64,000 nt of DNA, from assembly GCA_026120185.1 (NCBI GenBank), contig JANUWF010001481.1:3229001-3293000 (forward strand), read 5' to 3'. The DNA comes from Voacanga thouarsii. Its lineage: Eukaryota; Streptophyta; Magnoliopsida; Gentianales; Apocynaceae. The position numbers and the translations under genes were made by a program. Below, piece by piece: positions 45,913 through 57,616 of this stretch; the first letter of the stretch is position 1; the number at the start of each line of letters is the position of its first letter. Under the pieces are notes generated by a model, which saw only the letters and a program-made list of their open reading frames with translations, did no database searches and had not been told where the DNA came from.

Positions 45913-46903
45913 AAGAAGAAAGAGAGAGAAGGGAAGAAGAAAGTCCATTAGCATGCTTAAACACATATATGTTCATTAGAGATTGAAGATTAGCGAAGAT
46001 GAAGTCGATTGAATAAACCGACCTTAAAGGTGTTCTTGAGCCTTCGCAAAATTTCTGATTTTTGATCCAAAAGTGCGAGTTGGATTTTGGAGTTTGATGT
46101 TAAAAATGGTATGGGTGGATTCACGGTAGTGTATAGATGAAATCTGAAATTTTTAGAAGAAGTTTGAAGTGATTTGGAGAGGTATTAGGTGAAAGGAAGG
46201 AGTAGGTGTTCTTGGTGTGCTATGTGTTCTTGAAGGTTGAAGAGAATAGAGAGCTTTTGGGATTGGAGGCTGCTGAATTTCTATAGGGTTTAGGGCTGCC
46301 GAATTGCTTGTAGGGTTTGGTAGATGATTTTCTGGTTTGGAAGGGAAAAGGAAATGCTAGTTGTTGAAATCCTTGAAGAATATTTTCGGGAAGCAAATTT
46401 GGAAACTAAATATACAAGAATATCTTTGATTATTGGAGAGCTTTTGGAATGCTGCCATAGCCGACTGCTTGTGCTGTATTTCGGCTAGATGAAAGCTGGT
46501 TGAGAAAGGCTAAGGGTGGCCGAAAATAAGGCGTATAATGGTGAAGGGAAGGTCTGGTTGTTTGAGGGATATTTTATGGAAGGTTTTTAAATTATGGTGG
46601 TTGGAATTTTGGTAATTAATCGAGCATGATTGCAGTAATTTTTTTGGAGATCTTTTAGGGCAACTATGATTGGTTTTTTGTGCAGAAGGTTGGGGCAGAT
46701 AATGGAGTTCAGTTCATGGCTGTTTAAGGGAAGACTGTACAGAAAATTGGAGGAGTTTCGGCTAGGGCTGAATAAGGGAAGCGACGTCTTACCCTGCACG
46801 CCTCTTCATTCGTGGTCCAAGAGTAAAGCTTGCCTTGGCCGAGTCGTGGGTTTCCTGTGTTGCATACGTACTGTGAAGGCAATCGTTTGTCCCATCGTTC
46901 CTC

Positions 46904-46945
46904 GTTCGTCTAGCGTTGCCCCTCGTGTTCGGACACGAGACGAAC
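46904..46945. other. Compound inverted repeat in the extra LTR segment
   Basis: CTCGTGT (46922-46928), loop TCGG, ACACGAG (46933-46939) is a perfect hairpin. An alternative outer pair GTTCGTCT (46904) / AGACGAAC (46938) overlaps it, so two exclusive folds are possible. CpG-rich compared with its surroundings. Confidence 0.6.
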
Positions 46946-47729
46946 CTCGCAGCTCAAGGCTGGAAAAATCACTGCACAGAATTTCGCAAGGCTAGAATTT
47001 TCTGGGTTGTTTTCGGCTACCCTTTTCCAGTCTTCTTGCAGGGCATTTGAAAGGGAAATTAGGGGCTTTCATGGCTAGTTTCCAGCCTTCTTTATGGTGA
47101 AAAAATGTGGCTAATATGCTGAACAAAAATTGAAATAAAACAGCTTGGTTTCCGACCTTCAAAGCTACGATTTTGCCCAGGGATTTTCCTGGTTTTGCAC
47201 AGCCTTTGTGCAGTCCGAAATTGGCCAGAAAAATTCAGGTTTCAAGCTGATCAAAAGGGTAATTTTCTGGCAGCATTTGTGAGGGAATAATGGCTAAGAA
47301 TCTTGACCCCTTGAAGGAACAAGAAGCTGGAAAAATTTTAGTTCTATGCATGAAGGAAAATGAAGTTTTAGAAAGTTCACTAGGGAAATTTAATTCACTT
47401 GAAATCCTTCCCCCTCTTCCATGGTTTCGGTCTATAGGATGTCTTTTACTAAGACATTTTGAACATTCAAAGCCACATCACATTATTGGAATTTTTCTAG
47501 AATAAAATTGGCTTGACCAAATTGAACATTCTAATAGATTGAGAAAAAGGAAAAATTAAGGATCAAGAGGAAATGAATTCCCTTTAGGAATTTTGTGTAG
47601 GGCAAAAGAGTAGGATTAGGATACTCCTATCATATCTCTCTTAGGACAACATCTGTACCCTACTCCAAGCACTTAAGGCCAAAAGTAATACTTCCCAAGC
47701 AAAAATAAAATTTAACCAAACTAAAGCTC

Positions 47730-47800
47730 CTATGATGGAATTTGAATCTAAGACCTCAAGAATTAATTCTAAGGCTCTAACCACTAAACCACAACAACTA
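47730..47800 (-). other. tRNA-like module in the gypsy-F 5' LTR
   Basis: Minus-strand A box TGGTTTAGTGG (47791-47781) is intact; the B box is ATTCAAATT (47747-47739), first base changed. Same LTR position as the copies at 2475 and 38760. Confidence 0.6.
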
Positions 47801-48043
47801 TTGTTCTTATTTTCCCTCTAAAAATATTTTCCTATTCAATCCTCAAGCTATTTCTCTGTTCCACCTCAAGCAAAAATTACAATTTTGCCTTTCTCACTCA
47901 ATAATCATAATCAAGCCCTCTAGACCATAAAACACAAATTCAATGCACATAAAATCATATAATAATATATTTAAATATGCAATAAAGTATGATATGCATC
48001 CCAATCCCCTTACTCTAAGGTTGGCTTCGACTGGGGTTTCACA

Positions 48044-48790
48044 TAAGGATTACAAATATATTCTGACCGATCCCTATCATGAAATTGGGGAAGATTCTAC
48101 GAACAAAGATTATGAGGCTGAGAAGGCCTGGAGGAAAACTGATGAGATGGCTAGATGTTATATGTCAGCTTTCATGTCCCATATTTTTCAGTCTAAGCAC
48201 GAGAACCTATGTACTGCGTATGATATCGATGTATCATTATGCACCATGTTTGTTGACAAAAGCCAGCCTGCAAGGCAAGAAGCTCTTAGGGTAATCTTGA
48301 ATATTAGGATGGCTGAGAGGGTATTAGTTCGCGAGCATATACTCATAATGATTGCTCATTTTGAGGAGGTCGAGGCCCTAGGAGCAACAATCGATCATGA
48401 GAGCCAAATTGACATAGTTCTTGAGACTTTGCCAAATTCTTATTCTCAGTTGAAGTTAAACTATAACATGAACAAGTTGGATATATCTTTGACTGAGTTA
48501 ATGATAGAACTTCAGGCTATTGAGAAAATCATAAAGCCTGTGTCAAAGATTTTGGTTATTTATTCCGGTTCATCTTCTAGAACTAGGGCCTAACCTAAGA
48601 AGTTTAAGAAGAAGAAGTCCTAGAATAACGCAGGGGCCTAGCCCAAAGGATTTATACCTGGTCCGTTCAAGCCCAGCGCAAAACTTAAGGGCAAGTGTTT
48701 CAAGTATGGTAAGAAGGGGCATTTCAAGAAAGATTGTCTGGACTTCTTAGCCAAGTCCTCTTTAGGTGTTACTCTTTTCTTAGAATCTAT
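48044..48790 (+). pseudogene. Copia-C gag, second fragment
   Basis: It continues gag after gypsy-F: KDYKYILTDP, AEKAWRKTDEMARCYMSAF, IFQSKHENL, VDKSQPARQEALR, QIDIVLETLPNSYSQLKLN. Stops follow at 48593 and in the Lys-rich tail. Zinc knuckle is CFKYGKKGHFKKDC (about 48698-48740) with the second Cys changed to Tyr. An open frame seems to start at 47943, but its first 34 codons are gypsy-F LTR read antisense; the true boundary is 48044. Confidence 0.8.
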
Positions 48791-51430
48791 TTTGATGGTT
48801 AGATCATCATCTACTGGGATTTTTAATTCTAGAATTACTGATCATATCTATAACTTCTTGTAGGGGTTCAGAAAGTGTAGGCCGAAGAGATGGGAGACTT
48901 AGAGCTTTTATTTGATTGTCATATGATTTTAGTTTTAAAAGATATTTTATATGTTTCTAATTTTAAGCAAAATTTGATTTCAGTTTCGAGATTAATTAAT
49001 CCAAGATATTTTGTTTCATTTCATTTTGGTATTTCAATCAATAGAGATGAAAAAATTATTTGCTCAGGAAATGTGTATGGCAATCTTTTCTATGTTAATC
49101 CTATTAGTCGTCAAATAAATAATACTCAGATGAAATCTAATAATAAGAATAGAAATGACATATCAAATAACTCATATTTATGGCATTTAAGATTGGGACA
49201 CATAAATCCTAATCAAATGTAGAGGTTAATCCAAAATAGGTCCTTAGACTCATTGAAAGTGGAGAAATGGCCTCAGTGTGAGTCTTATCTTATGGGTAAA
49301 ATGATCAAAAGGTCCTATACTTAAAAGGTAAAAAAGGTTTAGGAAATATTAGAGTTAGTTCATGTTGATGTTTGTGGTCCTATGTCCACACCTACTAGAA
49401 GAGGTTATGAATACTTCATCACATTCACGGATGATCACATGCATTTTAGTTATGTTTACTTGATGAGACACGAGTTTAAATTTTTTGATAAATTTAAGGA
49501 GTTTAAGACTGAGATGGAGCGTCAAATAGGTAAACTAATAATAAGATCGGATCGTGGTGGACCGTATTTCCTTTGTGAATTCAAGGACTATTTGGCACAT
49601 CAAGGAATAGTATCTCAGCTAACTGTACCTGAGATTCCCCAATAGAATGGAGCAACTGAGGGAAGAAATAGAACATTGATGGAAATGGTCAAAAGTATAA
49701 TGAGTCATGCAACTCTTCCTATTTCTTTTTGGGGATATGTTGTGGAAATAGCAGCCTATATTCTGAATTTGGTGCCTTCGAAGTCAGTGCTTAGGACACC
49801 CTATGAAATGTAGACTGGATGCAATCCCAGTATAAATCATCTCAAGGTATAGGGTTGTTCAGTTTATGTACTGACTAAAGGAAGTAAGCTAAACCTAAGA
49901 TCAGAATTATGCTACTTCATAGGGTATTCAAAAGAAACAAAGGGTGGATACTTTTCTCATTCCAAAGAATAAAAGGTACTTGTTAGAGGATGAACAAAGT
50001 GTATCCACTGAGGTTTCAAGTAAGGCGGAATTGGAAGAGAAGTTAAGTGACACTTCAACTTCTAATGCCCAATTGAGGAATCAAAAAAACCTAACAAGTT
50101 ATTCCTATACGGACTGAGCTACGTCGTAATGGGAAGATATTTGGGGTTTGAAAAAGATGGACTGAAGAGGCTTTTGATGTAGTCTCTGACCATCAAGAAC
50201 AAGATCTCACTATACGATGAGGCCATTATTGATGTTAATGCAGACAAATGGCAAATAGCAATAAATGTCGAGATTGAGTCTATGTATCTCAATTAAGTTT
50301 GAGATCTTATCACTGCACCTAAAGGGATTAGACCTATAGGATGCAAGTAGGTATACAAGAAAAAGAGAGGTGCAAATGAAAGGTGAAAACCTATAAAGCA
50401 AGGTTTGTTACAAAAGGTTATACTCAGAAAGAAATGATCGATTATGAGGAGACCTTTTCATCTATTGCCATGCTTAAGTCTATTTGTATTCTCTTAGCCA
50501 TCGCAGTCATTATGACTACGAGATGTGGAAAATGGATGTCAAGATTGCCTTTTTAAATGGCTGTCTTAGCAAAGACTTCTATATGACCTTGCCTGATGGC
50601 TTTATTGCGAAAGGCCAAGAACATATGGTCTGCAAGCTTAAGAAGTCCATTTATAGACATAAACAAGCATCACATACATGGAACATATGTTTTGATGAGA
50701 TTGTAAAATCTTGTGGCTTTATACAAAACGTAGACAAACTATGTGTCTATAGAAGGTCGGATAGGAACAACATGTCCTTTATGTACTTTATATATATGAC
50801 ATTTTACTAGTTGAAAATGATGTAAGGACATTGTCATCTATAAAAGGTTTGGCTATCAAGTTAATTTAGCATTAAGAATATAATAGAAGTTAGCTACATT
50901 CTTAGTATTAAGATTCTTAGAGATAGGAAGTAAAGAATGTTAGGCTTATCCCAATCTGCTTATATTCATATGACATTGGCTAAGTTTAGCTTATATCAGT
51001 ATAAAGGGGCAATCATATTATTTAGGCACGGATTGACCTTATCTTCTAAATAGTGTCCTAAGACACAAGAAAAGAAAGAAAGAATAAGTAGGATTCCCTA
51101 TGCTTCAACAGTAGAAAGTTTCATGTATGCCATGCTTTGTAGGTAATGTACAAGTAGATACGTTTTCTCTTTGTCTGGAGGGGCTATTTCATAGAGAAGT
51201 GTTAATAAATCTTATATTATTGATTCTACCATCGAAGCTAAGTATATAGAAATTTCAAAATTTTTAAAAGAAGCAGTTTGACTCTGGAAGTTCCTTACAG
51301 AACTTGAAATTGTGCCACAAATAGACAGGCCCATTTATCAAGCCTTTGATAGAAAAGGTATTCCAAAGATACTTGAACATCATAGGACTAGGCACATATG
51401 GACTCTTATAGTCCATTTAATGCAAGTGGA
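48791..51430 (+). pseudogene. Copia-C pol, broken
   Basis: Protease has lost its catalytic Asp (IFNSRITDHIYN where copia-A has VDSGATDHIYN). GAG-pre-integrase: YLWHLRLGHINPNQM (to 49222). Integrase: GYEYFITFTDDH (about 49405), IIRSDRGGPYF (about 49545), NGATEGRNRTLMEMV (about 49645), C-terminal words to about 49960. RT: APKGIRPIGCK, then MWKMDVKIAFLNG and VCKLKKSIYRHKQASHTW in the open frame 50484-50810; the active site reads YIYD instead of YVDD near 50795. RNase H is fragmentary (GGAIS, STIEAKYIEISKF, 51170-51290). It ends at 'aagtggaata', the PPT. Confidence 0.8.
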
Positions 51431-51434
51431 ATAT

Positions 51435-52145
51435 TGTTAGAATGTATGCCCAAAATGTACTATGTATTTCTGTATTTTAAAAATTAATAAAATACTTCAC
51501 TCATTAATGGTTGTTTATTTACATATATTTGCACATTAAAGGTCTAACTGTGTTAATAAGTAATCTATCTGATTGGGTAATGATTTTACAGTAAAATGTA
51601 GATTATGGGTTATTAACAAAAAAGTGAAAAATTATTCTTAATCGATTGAAAAATCTAGGAACTTTATCAAGATGTAGATCATTACACTCTGATTTTTAAA
51701 TGTGGAATGGTTTATATTTAATCAATGAGTAGTCTTCTCATGCTAATAGTATAAGTGTATTTAGAATACTTAGAAATAGACTACTCAATAATAATCTTTA
51801 TAAAATTATGATAATAAATAAAAATAGTTTATCGCTGCTACTACGTGGACGAGTGCCTTAAGACTTAAGTATGAGTTATTGGTATGGTGAAGATGGACTT
51901 GTGGACTTTGATGTTTGATAGGTAAGGTCTTATCGCAAGACCAATAACCATATACATTAGGTGTATGACTCTAGTTAATTAAGATAGACTTATACAATAT
52001 AGTTTCTGTGCTTCACATTGTGAAGACATAAGTGATTGTTCAGGATAATTTAAATAATCTAGAGTCTTGAGAAACGTGACTAAGTATGTATGCTTTTGGA
52101 TAGCTCCCTAATATAAGTGAGTACATACTAGAAGTTATGGATTAT
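51435..52145 (+). repeat. Copia-C 3' LTR (R family), first segment
   Basis: Starts TGTTAGAATGTATGCCC right after the purine tract 'aagtggaatat'. It shows the complete start of the R LTR that is missing from the copies at 658 and 31579. Interrupted at 52146 by element G; the last five bases ATTAT are the target duplication. Confidence 0.85.
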
Positions 52146-53548
52146 TGATGCGTAAATTTTGAGTGTATAAAAATTATCAAATATAAATTCATCCCTTAGT
52201 CAAGTTTTAATTAAAATATTAATTTCAAAATACACATACGAGTAAGTATACTCACCGCAAGTATAATATAGGGAATTAACAAGTATCAATCCTCAAAGGA
52301 ATAAGTACACACTAATCACTTTTCATTTATTGTTTAACCAACCTAATAAAGTGATAAGATAATAAAGAAAAATATATGCAACTCAAGGGTGTGAAAATAT
52401 GCAATTTAGACAAATTCTCTTGAAAACATGATAATGAATCACTTAAAAAAAATATCACAATCAATTATCATCTTGGTCTAATTAAGGATTTAAAATAGAC
52501 CCACTTCATTTGCAATACATGGAATCACTATCTTCTAGTTAAATTAGTGAACATATGCTGTCTCAACTAATTTATCCAAAACATCCATTGAAATCAATCC
52601 CCATAAACCCCTATATTCTAGGTTATTTAAAGCATGAAATTAGTCAATGAATCTATATTCTAGCAATCATCAACTAACATTTTGATTACCCAAGTTCTTA
52701 ACAATTAACCCCTTATCCAAACAAGTTAAGAGATAACAAATACTAAACTAATTAATTGAAGTCATTATTAACTCCTTTTTCAAGCAAGTTAATAACAAGA
52801 ATCAACTAATCAACTTTGTAAGAAAAATAAGTAATCAAATCCCAAGATAAATAATGAATTGATCAAGAGACTAAATTTATTCAAGTAATCATGAATCCCA
52901 AAGACAATGTTAAATTACAATGAAAATATTAATTATATCATTATTCTAGAAAAAAGAAAACAAAGGTTAAAAGAAAGAACTCATAGACAAGCCATTTTTC
53001 TTCTCTTTGAAAACCTTCTTGAATAATGCTCCTTGAATGGTAAACCTATCATTCTTTGAGTAATTGGAACTTTTATCCTTGGATTTACTACTTTCTCTTG
53101 TATTTTTCTTGTCTTTATAGGCTTCTTTGATGCTGAAATTTGTTGCTTGAGGAGTCTTGGCCGAGTAAGATTTGAAAAATACCAAAATCTTTTAGAAGAT
53201 ACAAAATTCGTGAACAGAATTCTTGTGTCCAGACCGGACTTGGTGCTGAGTTACTTCGACCCTACCTAGCGCTAGGTGTGTTCTATTCTAATCCTGAACT
53301 TTGCTCTGTTTTCTCTATTTTTTCATATTGGACCTAGCGCCTAGTGCAGTGGCCAGACCTAGCACCAGGTGCAATCTGGAAATTTCACATTTTCGCTTGA
53401 AATCCACTCAATTTTGCATAAATTCGTCAAGAAGACTTTTCACGAGAAAAATATCAAATAGGAAAGAATATTCCTAGCTATTACATCAAAAGTATCTTAA
53501 ATTAACCTCAAATAACTAGGAAAATAGTGATGATTTTAGCCCCTATCA
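52146..53548 (-). repeat. Element G 3' LTR (1,403 bp)
   Basis: Minus-strand TGATAGGGGCTAAAATC ... AATTTACGCATCA. Homologous to 59296-60670 and to the solo LTR at 4748-6194. A GC-richer patch at 53225-53385 has CCTAGCGC(C/T)-type words. The 72-aa minus frame at 52967-53185 recurs in part in the other LTRs and is not a gene. Confidence 0.9.
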
Positions 53549-53566
53549 CATACCCCCGCACTCGAA
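53549..53566 (-). other. Polypurine tract of element G
   Basis: Minus-strand TTCGAGTGCGGGGGTATG directly before the 3' LTR, preceded by 'gcttgaggataagcaaaag'. This is the Athila/Tat-type 'GAGGACAAGC..AGTGTGGGGG' signature. Confidence 0.8.
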
Positions 53567-54740
53567 CTTTTGCTTATCCTCAAGCAATATACTTAAGTTA
53601 AGAGAATAATCAAGAAAACACAAGTTTTTATTCTTTCAAAATCATAAAAAGGCTTATAACTTCCTTTCAAACTCTGGATAGAACCTTGCCATTCCTTCAA
53701 CCCTTTGAAAACAATCACAATTTTAAACACTTGATCAGACATAAAAAAACTTCTTGAAGTCAAATGAATCAAGTTTATACCTTAGTCCAAGAAAATTATT
53801 TCACCCTTCAAGTAAAAACATAGATAACATGAATCATACAAGCCAAGCTATCTACCAACTCAAACATTATAAATCTAAAAGTTGCACAACTCAAGTCATG
53901 ATATAAGGAAAAACACTCCATTTTTTCTCAACGATTTAGGGAATTGATAGCTTCAAGTGAATGGATTTCTCTTCATACACAATATTGGCCCCTTTGTAGT
54001 CATCACTCATTATTTTTTCAACAATCTTTCTTTCTCTCTTTCTTTTGCTTTTGGAAATTAATAGCCTCAAGAAAGTGAATTTCTCTTCACTATCTGTATT
54101 GGCCCCCATAATCAAGCAAAAACAATACTTCCTCATCAAGATGAAATAATAATCAGCTCATTTTTCTCAAGCTTCAACTCACAATGAACATTTCTGTTTT
54201 TCAGAACTTTTTTTCCACTAAAAAAAAAAAAAAATTCCTTATATTCCTTATCACAACTCAAAGTTAAAGCAAAGTTTAAACTCATAATACAAGAGTTAGC
54301 TAACAAACTTTTCCCACATTCTCCACTTTTAAGCCAAATGAGTCAAATAATACTCAAACACTAATGCATAAACAAGATTAAATTAAATTCTCAAGTCTTA
54401 AAATACTTTATCCAATAAAATAATTCCTTACAAAAATCTATCAATTGAATGACAAAACTCATATCCAAGTAAGAAAGTTAATTACACCCTTGCTAAAACA
54501 ATGAAAACCACAAAAAAATTTGAAACTAATTTTGGGTTGATAATAAGCTAATTTTGGGTTGAAACCACAAGAATCAATGAAATCTAAGTTTGATCAATTA
54601 ATTATTTATCCTGGGATTTGATTACTTGTTGTTATTATGGCATTGATTGATTGATTTTTGTCATTAACTTGCTTAAAAAATAGGTTAAAGTTTGAAAACG
54701 TTCCACACAAAAATGATATGGAAAATATCTTCAATACCTA
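53567..54740 (-). other. Element G 3' noncoding stretch
   Basis: AT-rich, no gene-like frame; the small frame at 53936-54139 has no family resemblance. It separates the two GAGGACAA..GGGGG tracts. Confidence 0.5.
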
Positions 54741-54780
54741 AACTCTCCCCCCACACTTAAATAGGACATTGTCCTCAATG
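54741..54780 (-). other. Second, internal polypurine-tract-like signature in element G
   Basis: On the minus strand it reads 'cattgaggacaatgtcc', then 'taagtgtggggggagag'. It repeats the wording of the LTR-adjacent PPT about 1.2 kb further on. Confidence 0.65.
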
Positions 54781-54933
54781 GCCAACAATATAACAATGAA
54801 AACAAAGCTAAAAAGACCAAAAGAAATAAAGAGAAAGGGTAGAGAAAAGAAAATACTTCCATTGTGAGTTATTTCCAACATGTGTGAATCTACCACAATG
54901 AGTTAGTATAGAAGTCACAAGGGTACCTAACTC

Positions 54934-55047
<114 letters not shown>

Positions 55048-55191
55048 AAAAAAACATAAATCTAGAAAAAGGTAAAGAAAAGAAAAATAACAAAAAAGAT
55101 AACTAAAAGCTAAGAAAAGTCATTAAAATTCAAAAGAAAGGAAATAAAAAAAAGATAGAAAAGAAAATAAAATAAAAGTGCAAGGAGTAAA

Positions 55192-56244
55192 TCAAGAGTC
55201 CTCAAACTTATCAGGATCATTATCAGGAGCTTCAGCTGCTCTACTCGTGGATGCACCAGTAGATTATTGGATCAAAGTCACCAACTTTTGCTCTTGTACA
55301 TCCTGTCATCGATGGAGGTCAGCAATGGAGTCGAGCAGCTAGAGAAGGATGGTCATCTAGGCCTCCTGTTGAGCCTCCACTCGTGCTTCAAAATCAGTAC
55401 TAGAATGAGAACCAGTGGCATGGGTGCGAGGTCAAGTAGGCTACTCCTCCTCCTCCTCCTCATCAGTGGGAAGCTCCACCATCCCTAGATACGGGACCTC
55501 ATATGGTTTCTTCCATCTCATCTCTCTCTCATCATAGTTATAACTGCATTGAACCAAAGTATACTTGGTAACTAAGTCTTGGTCAGTGGTTAGCTCAATA
55601 AGCTCTCTATCCAAACTCACCCTAAAGTCTCGTAGGATACGCATAATGACTAAAGGAAATTTAAGGGTTTTGGTTGAAATGCGAGAGTAAACAACCTCTC
55701 TTATGGATTGAATAATAATAGGGGCAAGGGGAACAGACTCACTTGTCATCATCTTATCAAGAATGTAAATATCAAGGACCTTAAACTCATTGAAATCACT
55801 AGCCTTCAGATAAACATTAAAAGAGAAAATGTAGACTAGGGCATGCAATTGAGCCTCTAGATCAGTATTGGAGTAATAGTGATATTGACCTATTTGTCCC
55901 TTTCTCCACATATGCAAACTAGTCCTCACAGTACTAACATCCTAAGTAGGCTCAGAAATAATTTTTTGATTATTGTGGTCTACAGCTATCCATAGCCCCT
56001 CATTAGGTATTCCTAAAATCCTGGCTAATCTAGCCCTATCAAACTCAATGGGTACTCTTTTAACTGTATTAGAAATAACCTGGAGGCTGTTTTTCTTTTT
56101 ATCCTGCATATTGGCATAGAACTCTCTAACTCGCATAGGAGAATAAGCACCCCCAAGTCGAATGATAAGCTGCGACCGCAATCGCCTAAACATAGTAGAA
56201 AGTTGTAAGGAATTATCAAAGGAAGGCCTATACATCTTTTCCAC
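55192..56244 (-). pseudogene. Element G ORF2, 'putative plant transposon protein' type
   Basis: The frame opens MEKMYRPSFDNSLQL, then MRVREFYANM, VPIEFDRARLARILGIPNEG. One stop at 55942 separates it from the in-frame rest: LHALVYIFSFNVYLKASDFN, LDIYILDKMM, LVIMRILRDF, ELPTDEEEEEE (stop at 55441). Readable relics continue to 55192 (EARVEAQQEA, STGASTSRAAEAPD). This pattern fits the plant protein family often called 'putative plant transposon protein' (Transposase_32-like), found downstream of gag in Athila/Tat-related elements; its biochemical role is not known to me. Two to four stops make it a pseudogene. Plus-strand frames here are shadows. Confidence 0.65.
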
Positions 56245-57616
56245 TATGATTTTGTTATGTTAATGATTTTGATACCATATTTGACAAGTAAGTTCAAAGA
56301 ATTGGGTAGGATGGGTAGGTAGAGGCTCAAAAGATGGTGTAGATGAAGATGAAGCTCTAGCTCTCTAAGCCCCAGGTGCCAATCCCTTAGGTCTTATAGA
56401 TATGATGTAGATGTAATAATGGACAATGGTAGTATAAAAGAAAATAGGACACCCTCAAAATTACTCCTCACAATATAATCGAACACAACCCTAAACCGTC
56501 TCACAATCACAACACCATTAAATACAACCACCACCTTAACACAAAACACCACAAGATAACCAATAAAACACAACGCAACCCTTTCCAACAAAACTTGTAA
56601 GAAATAGAGCCATTGTTCAATCCCAAACACGATATTAATATTCATAATCAAATCACAATGCTCAATAGCTGTAAAGCTCATAATCACAATGTTCAATTAG
56701 CAATGCCATTCATATCATAACGTAATACTCATAATCATAATGCTAAGTTAAACATGAACAATTATCAAATATCTTGGTAAGCTCAAAATTACACATATTA
56801 GAGGCATGCTCAATAGCTACCCAAAAAGATGTAAAATATGAATTACATCAATCAAATATTATCGTCAATCATATTCCCATGCTAACTAAGCCTCAAAGAA
56901 GCAAAATTTTTATTTAATCCATCCAACAAAAAATAAACAAGAATTTTCAGAACAAAATTCATAGGAAAATACCCAATACTCAATATGAAAAATTGAATCG
57001 TAGAGAGTGCAGAAAAATCATACCACAATGATCTCCAATATATGGGCAATGATTCTATGAAAAAAAATTAAAGAAATTGTGCACCAAGTGGAAAGATTGG
57101 AAAATGGGTTTTGTGAGAAAAGGTTGGATTTTTCTTGGTTTTAATCAAAAACTTCAAGAACAAAGTGATGATTTTGTGTTTGGTAGGTGTTTTGGAGGGT
57201 TTGGAAGTGACCCAGCCGTGTTTTGAAGTTGGACTTGGTGATAGGTTGAGAGAAAAAACGAGAGAGATAAGAGTTATTTGAAAAAATGGCCAAGAATGGC
57301 CATTAGGCACCTTATGGCCAAAAGGACCTGGTGCTAGGTCCAAGGACTAGGCCTGGCGCTATGCTCATGCTGTATCGGCACTTCGTTTTAGCTGGGCTGG
57401 CCTAGTGCTAGGGCCAAAGTTCGGGCCCGTGCCAGGTCAACTTTGGCCGATCAAATATCTTTTTTTTTTTACTTAATTAATGAAAAAAAAATAATCAAAA
57501 CAAAAAATCATGTAGACAATTCATTCTAAAAAAAATTTAAAAAATAACAAAATGAATGAATGAAAATACATAAAAATTAAAGAAATGTCCCAAAAAAACC
57601 AAAGCAATAAAAATCA
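56245..57616 (-). other. Element G region between gag and ORF2
   Basis: Mostly noncoding. The minus frame 57343-57068 is Pro/Ser/Lys-rich without family resemblance. At 57305-57445 there is a GC-rich patch with CCTGGTGCTAGG, CCTGGCGCTATG, CCTAGTGCTAGG words, like those inside this element's LTRs. Sequence after it reads like a transcript leader for ORF2; this is inference. Confidence 0.45.

Larger units (their letters stand above)
36051..48043 (-). mobile_element. Gypsy-F: 12-kb Tekay/Del-like chromovirus, minus strand, internally deleted
   Basis: On the minus strand: 5' LTR (48043-43550), PBS (43547-43531), an acidic ORF (43449-42838), gag, protease, RT, RNase H stub fused to late integrase, GPY/F plus chromodomain-like end (39121), PPT (39087-39075) and 3' LTR (39074-36051). 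Target duplication TAAAG (36046-36050) against TAAGG (48044-48048), one change. About 1 kb or more of RNase H and integrase is missing, and stops and shifts interrupt the rest, so it is non-autonomous. The LTRs differ by about 8 in 100 bases over the first 140 bp by eye. Confidence 0.88.
43550..48043 (-). repeat. Gypsy-F 5' LTR (4,494 bp)
   Basis: Same termini as the 3' LTR. It differs mainly by about 1.5 kb of extra sequence between about 45950 and 47490, after the (AG)n run. This segment includes a GC-rich patch (46780-46990) and short frames at 46587-46999 and 47290-47505 that have no family resemblance. Whether it was inserted here or deleted from the 3' LTR is not decided. Confidence 0.88.

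Noticed and set aside
47290..47505. 71-codon plus frame in the extra LTR block
   Set aside because: No family resemblance, inside an LTR, and ends exactly where homologous LTR sequence resumes.
55267..55488. 73-codon plus frame opposite ORF2 of element G
   Set aside because: Antisense shadow of the ORF2 tail; Leu/Ser-rich as expected from the complement of acidic codons.
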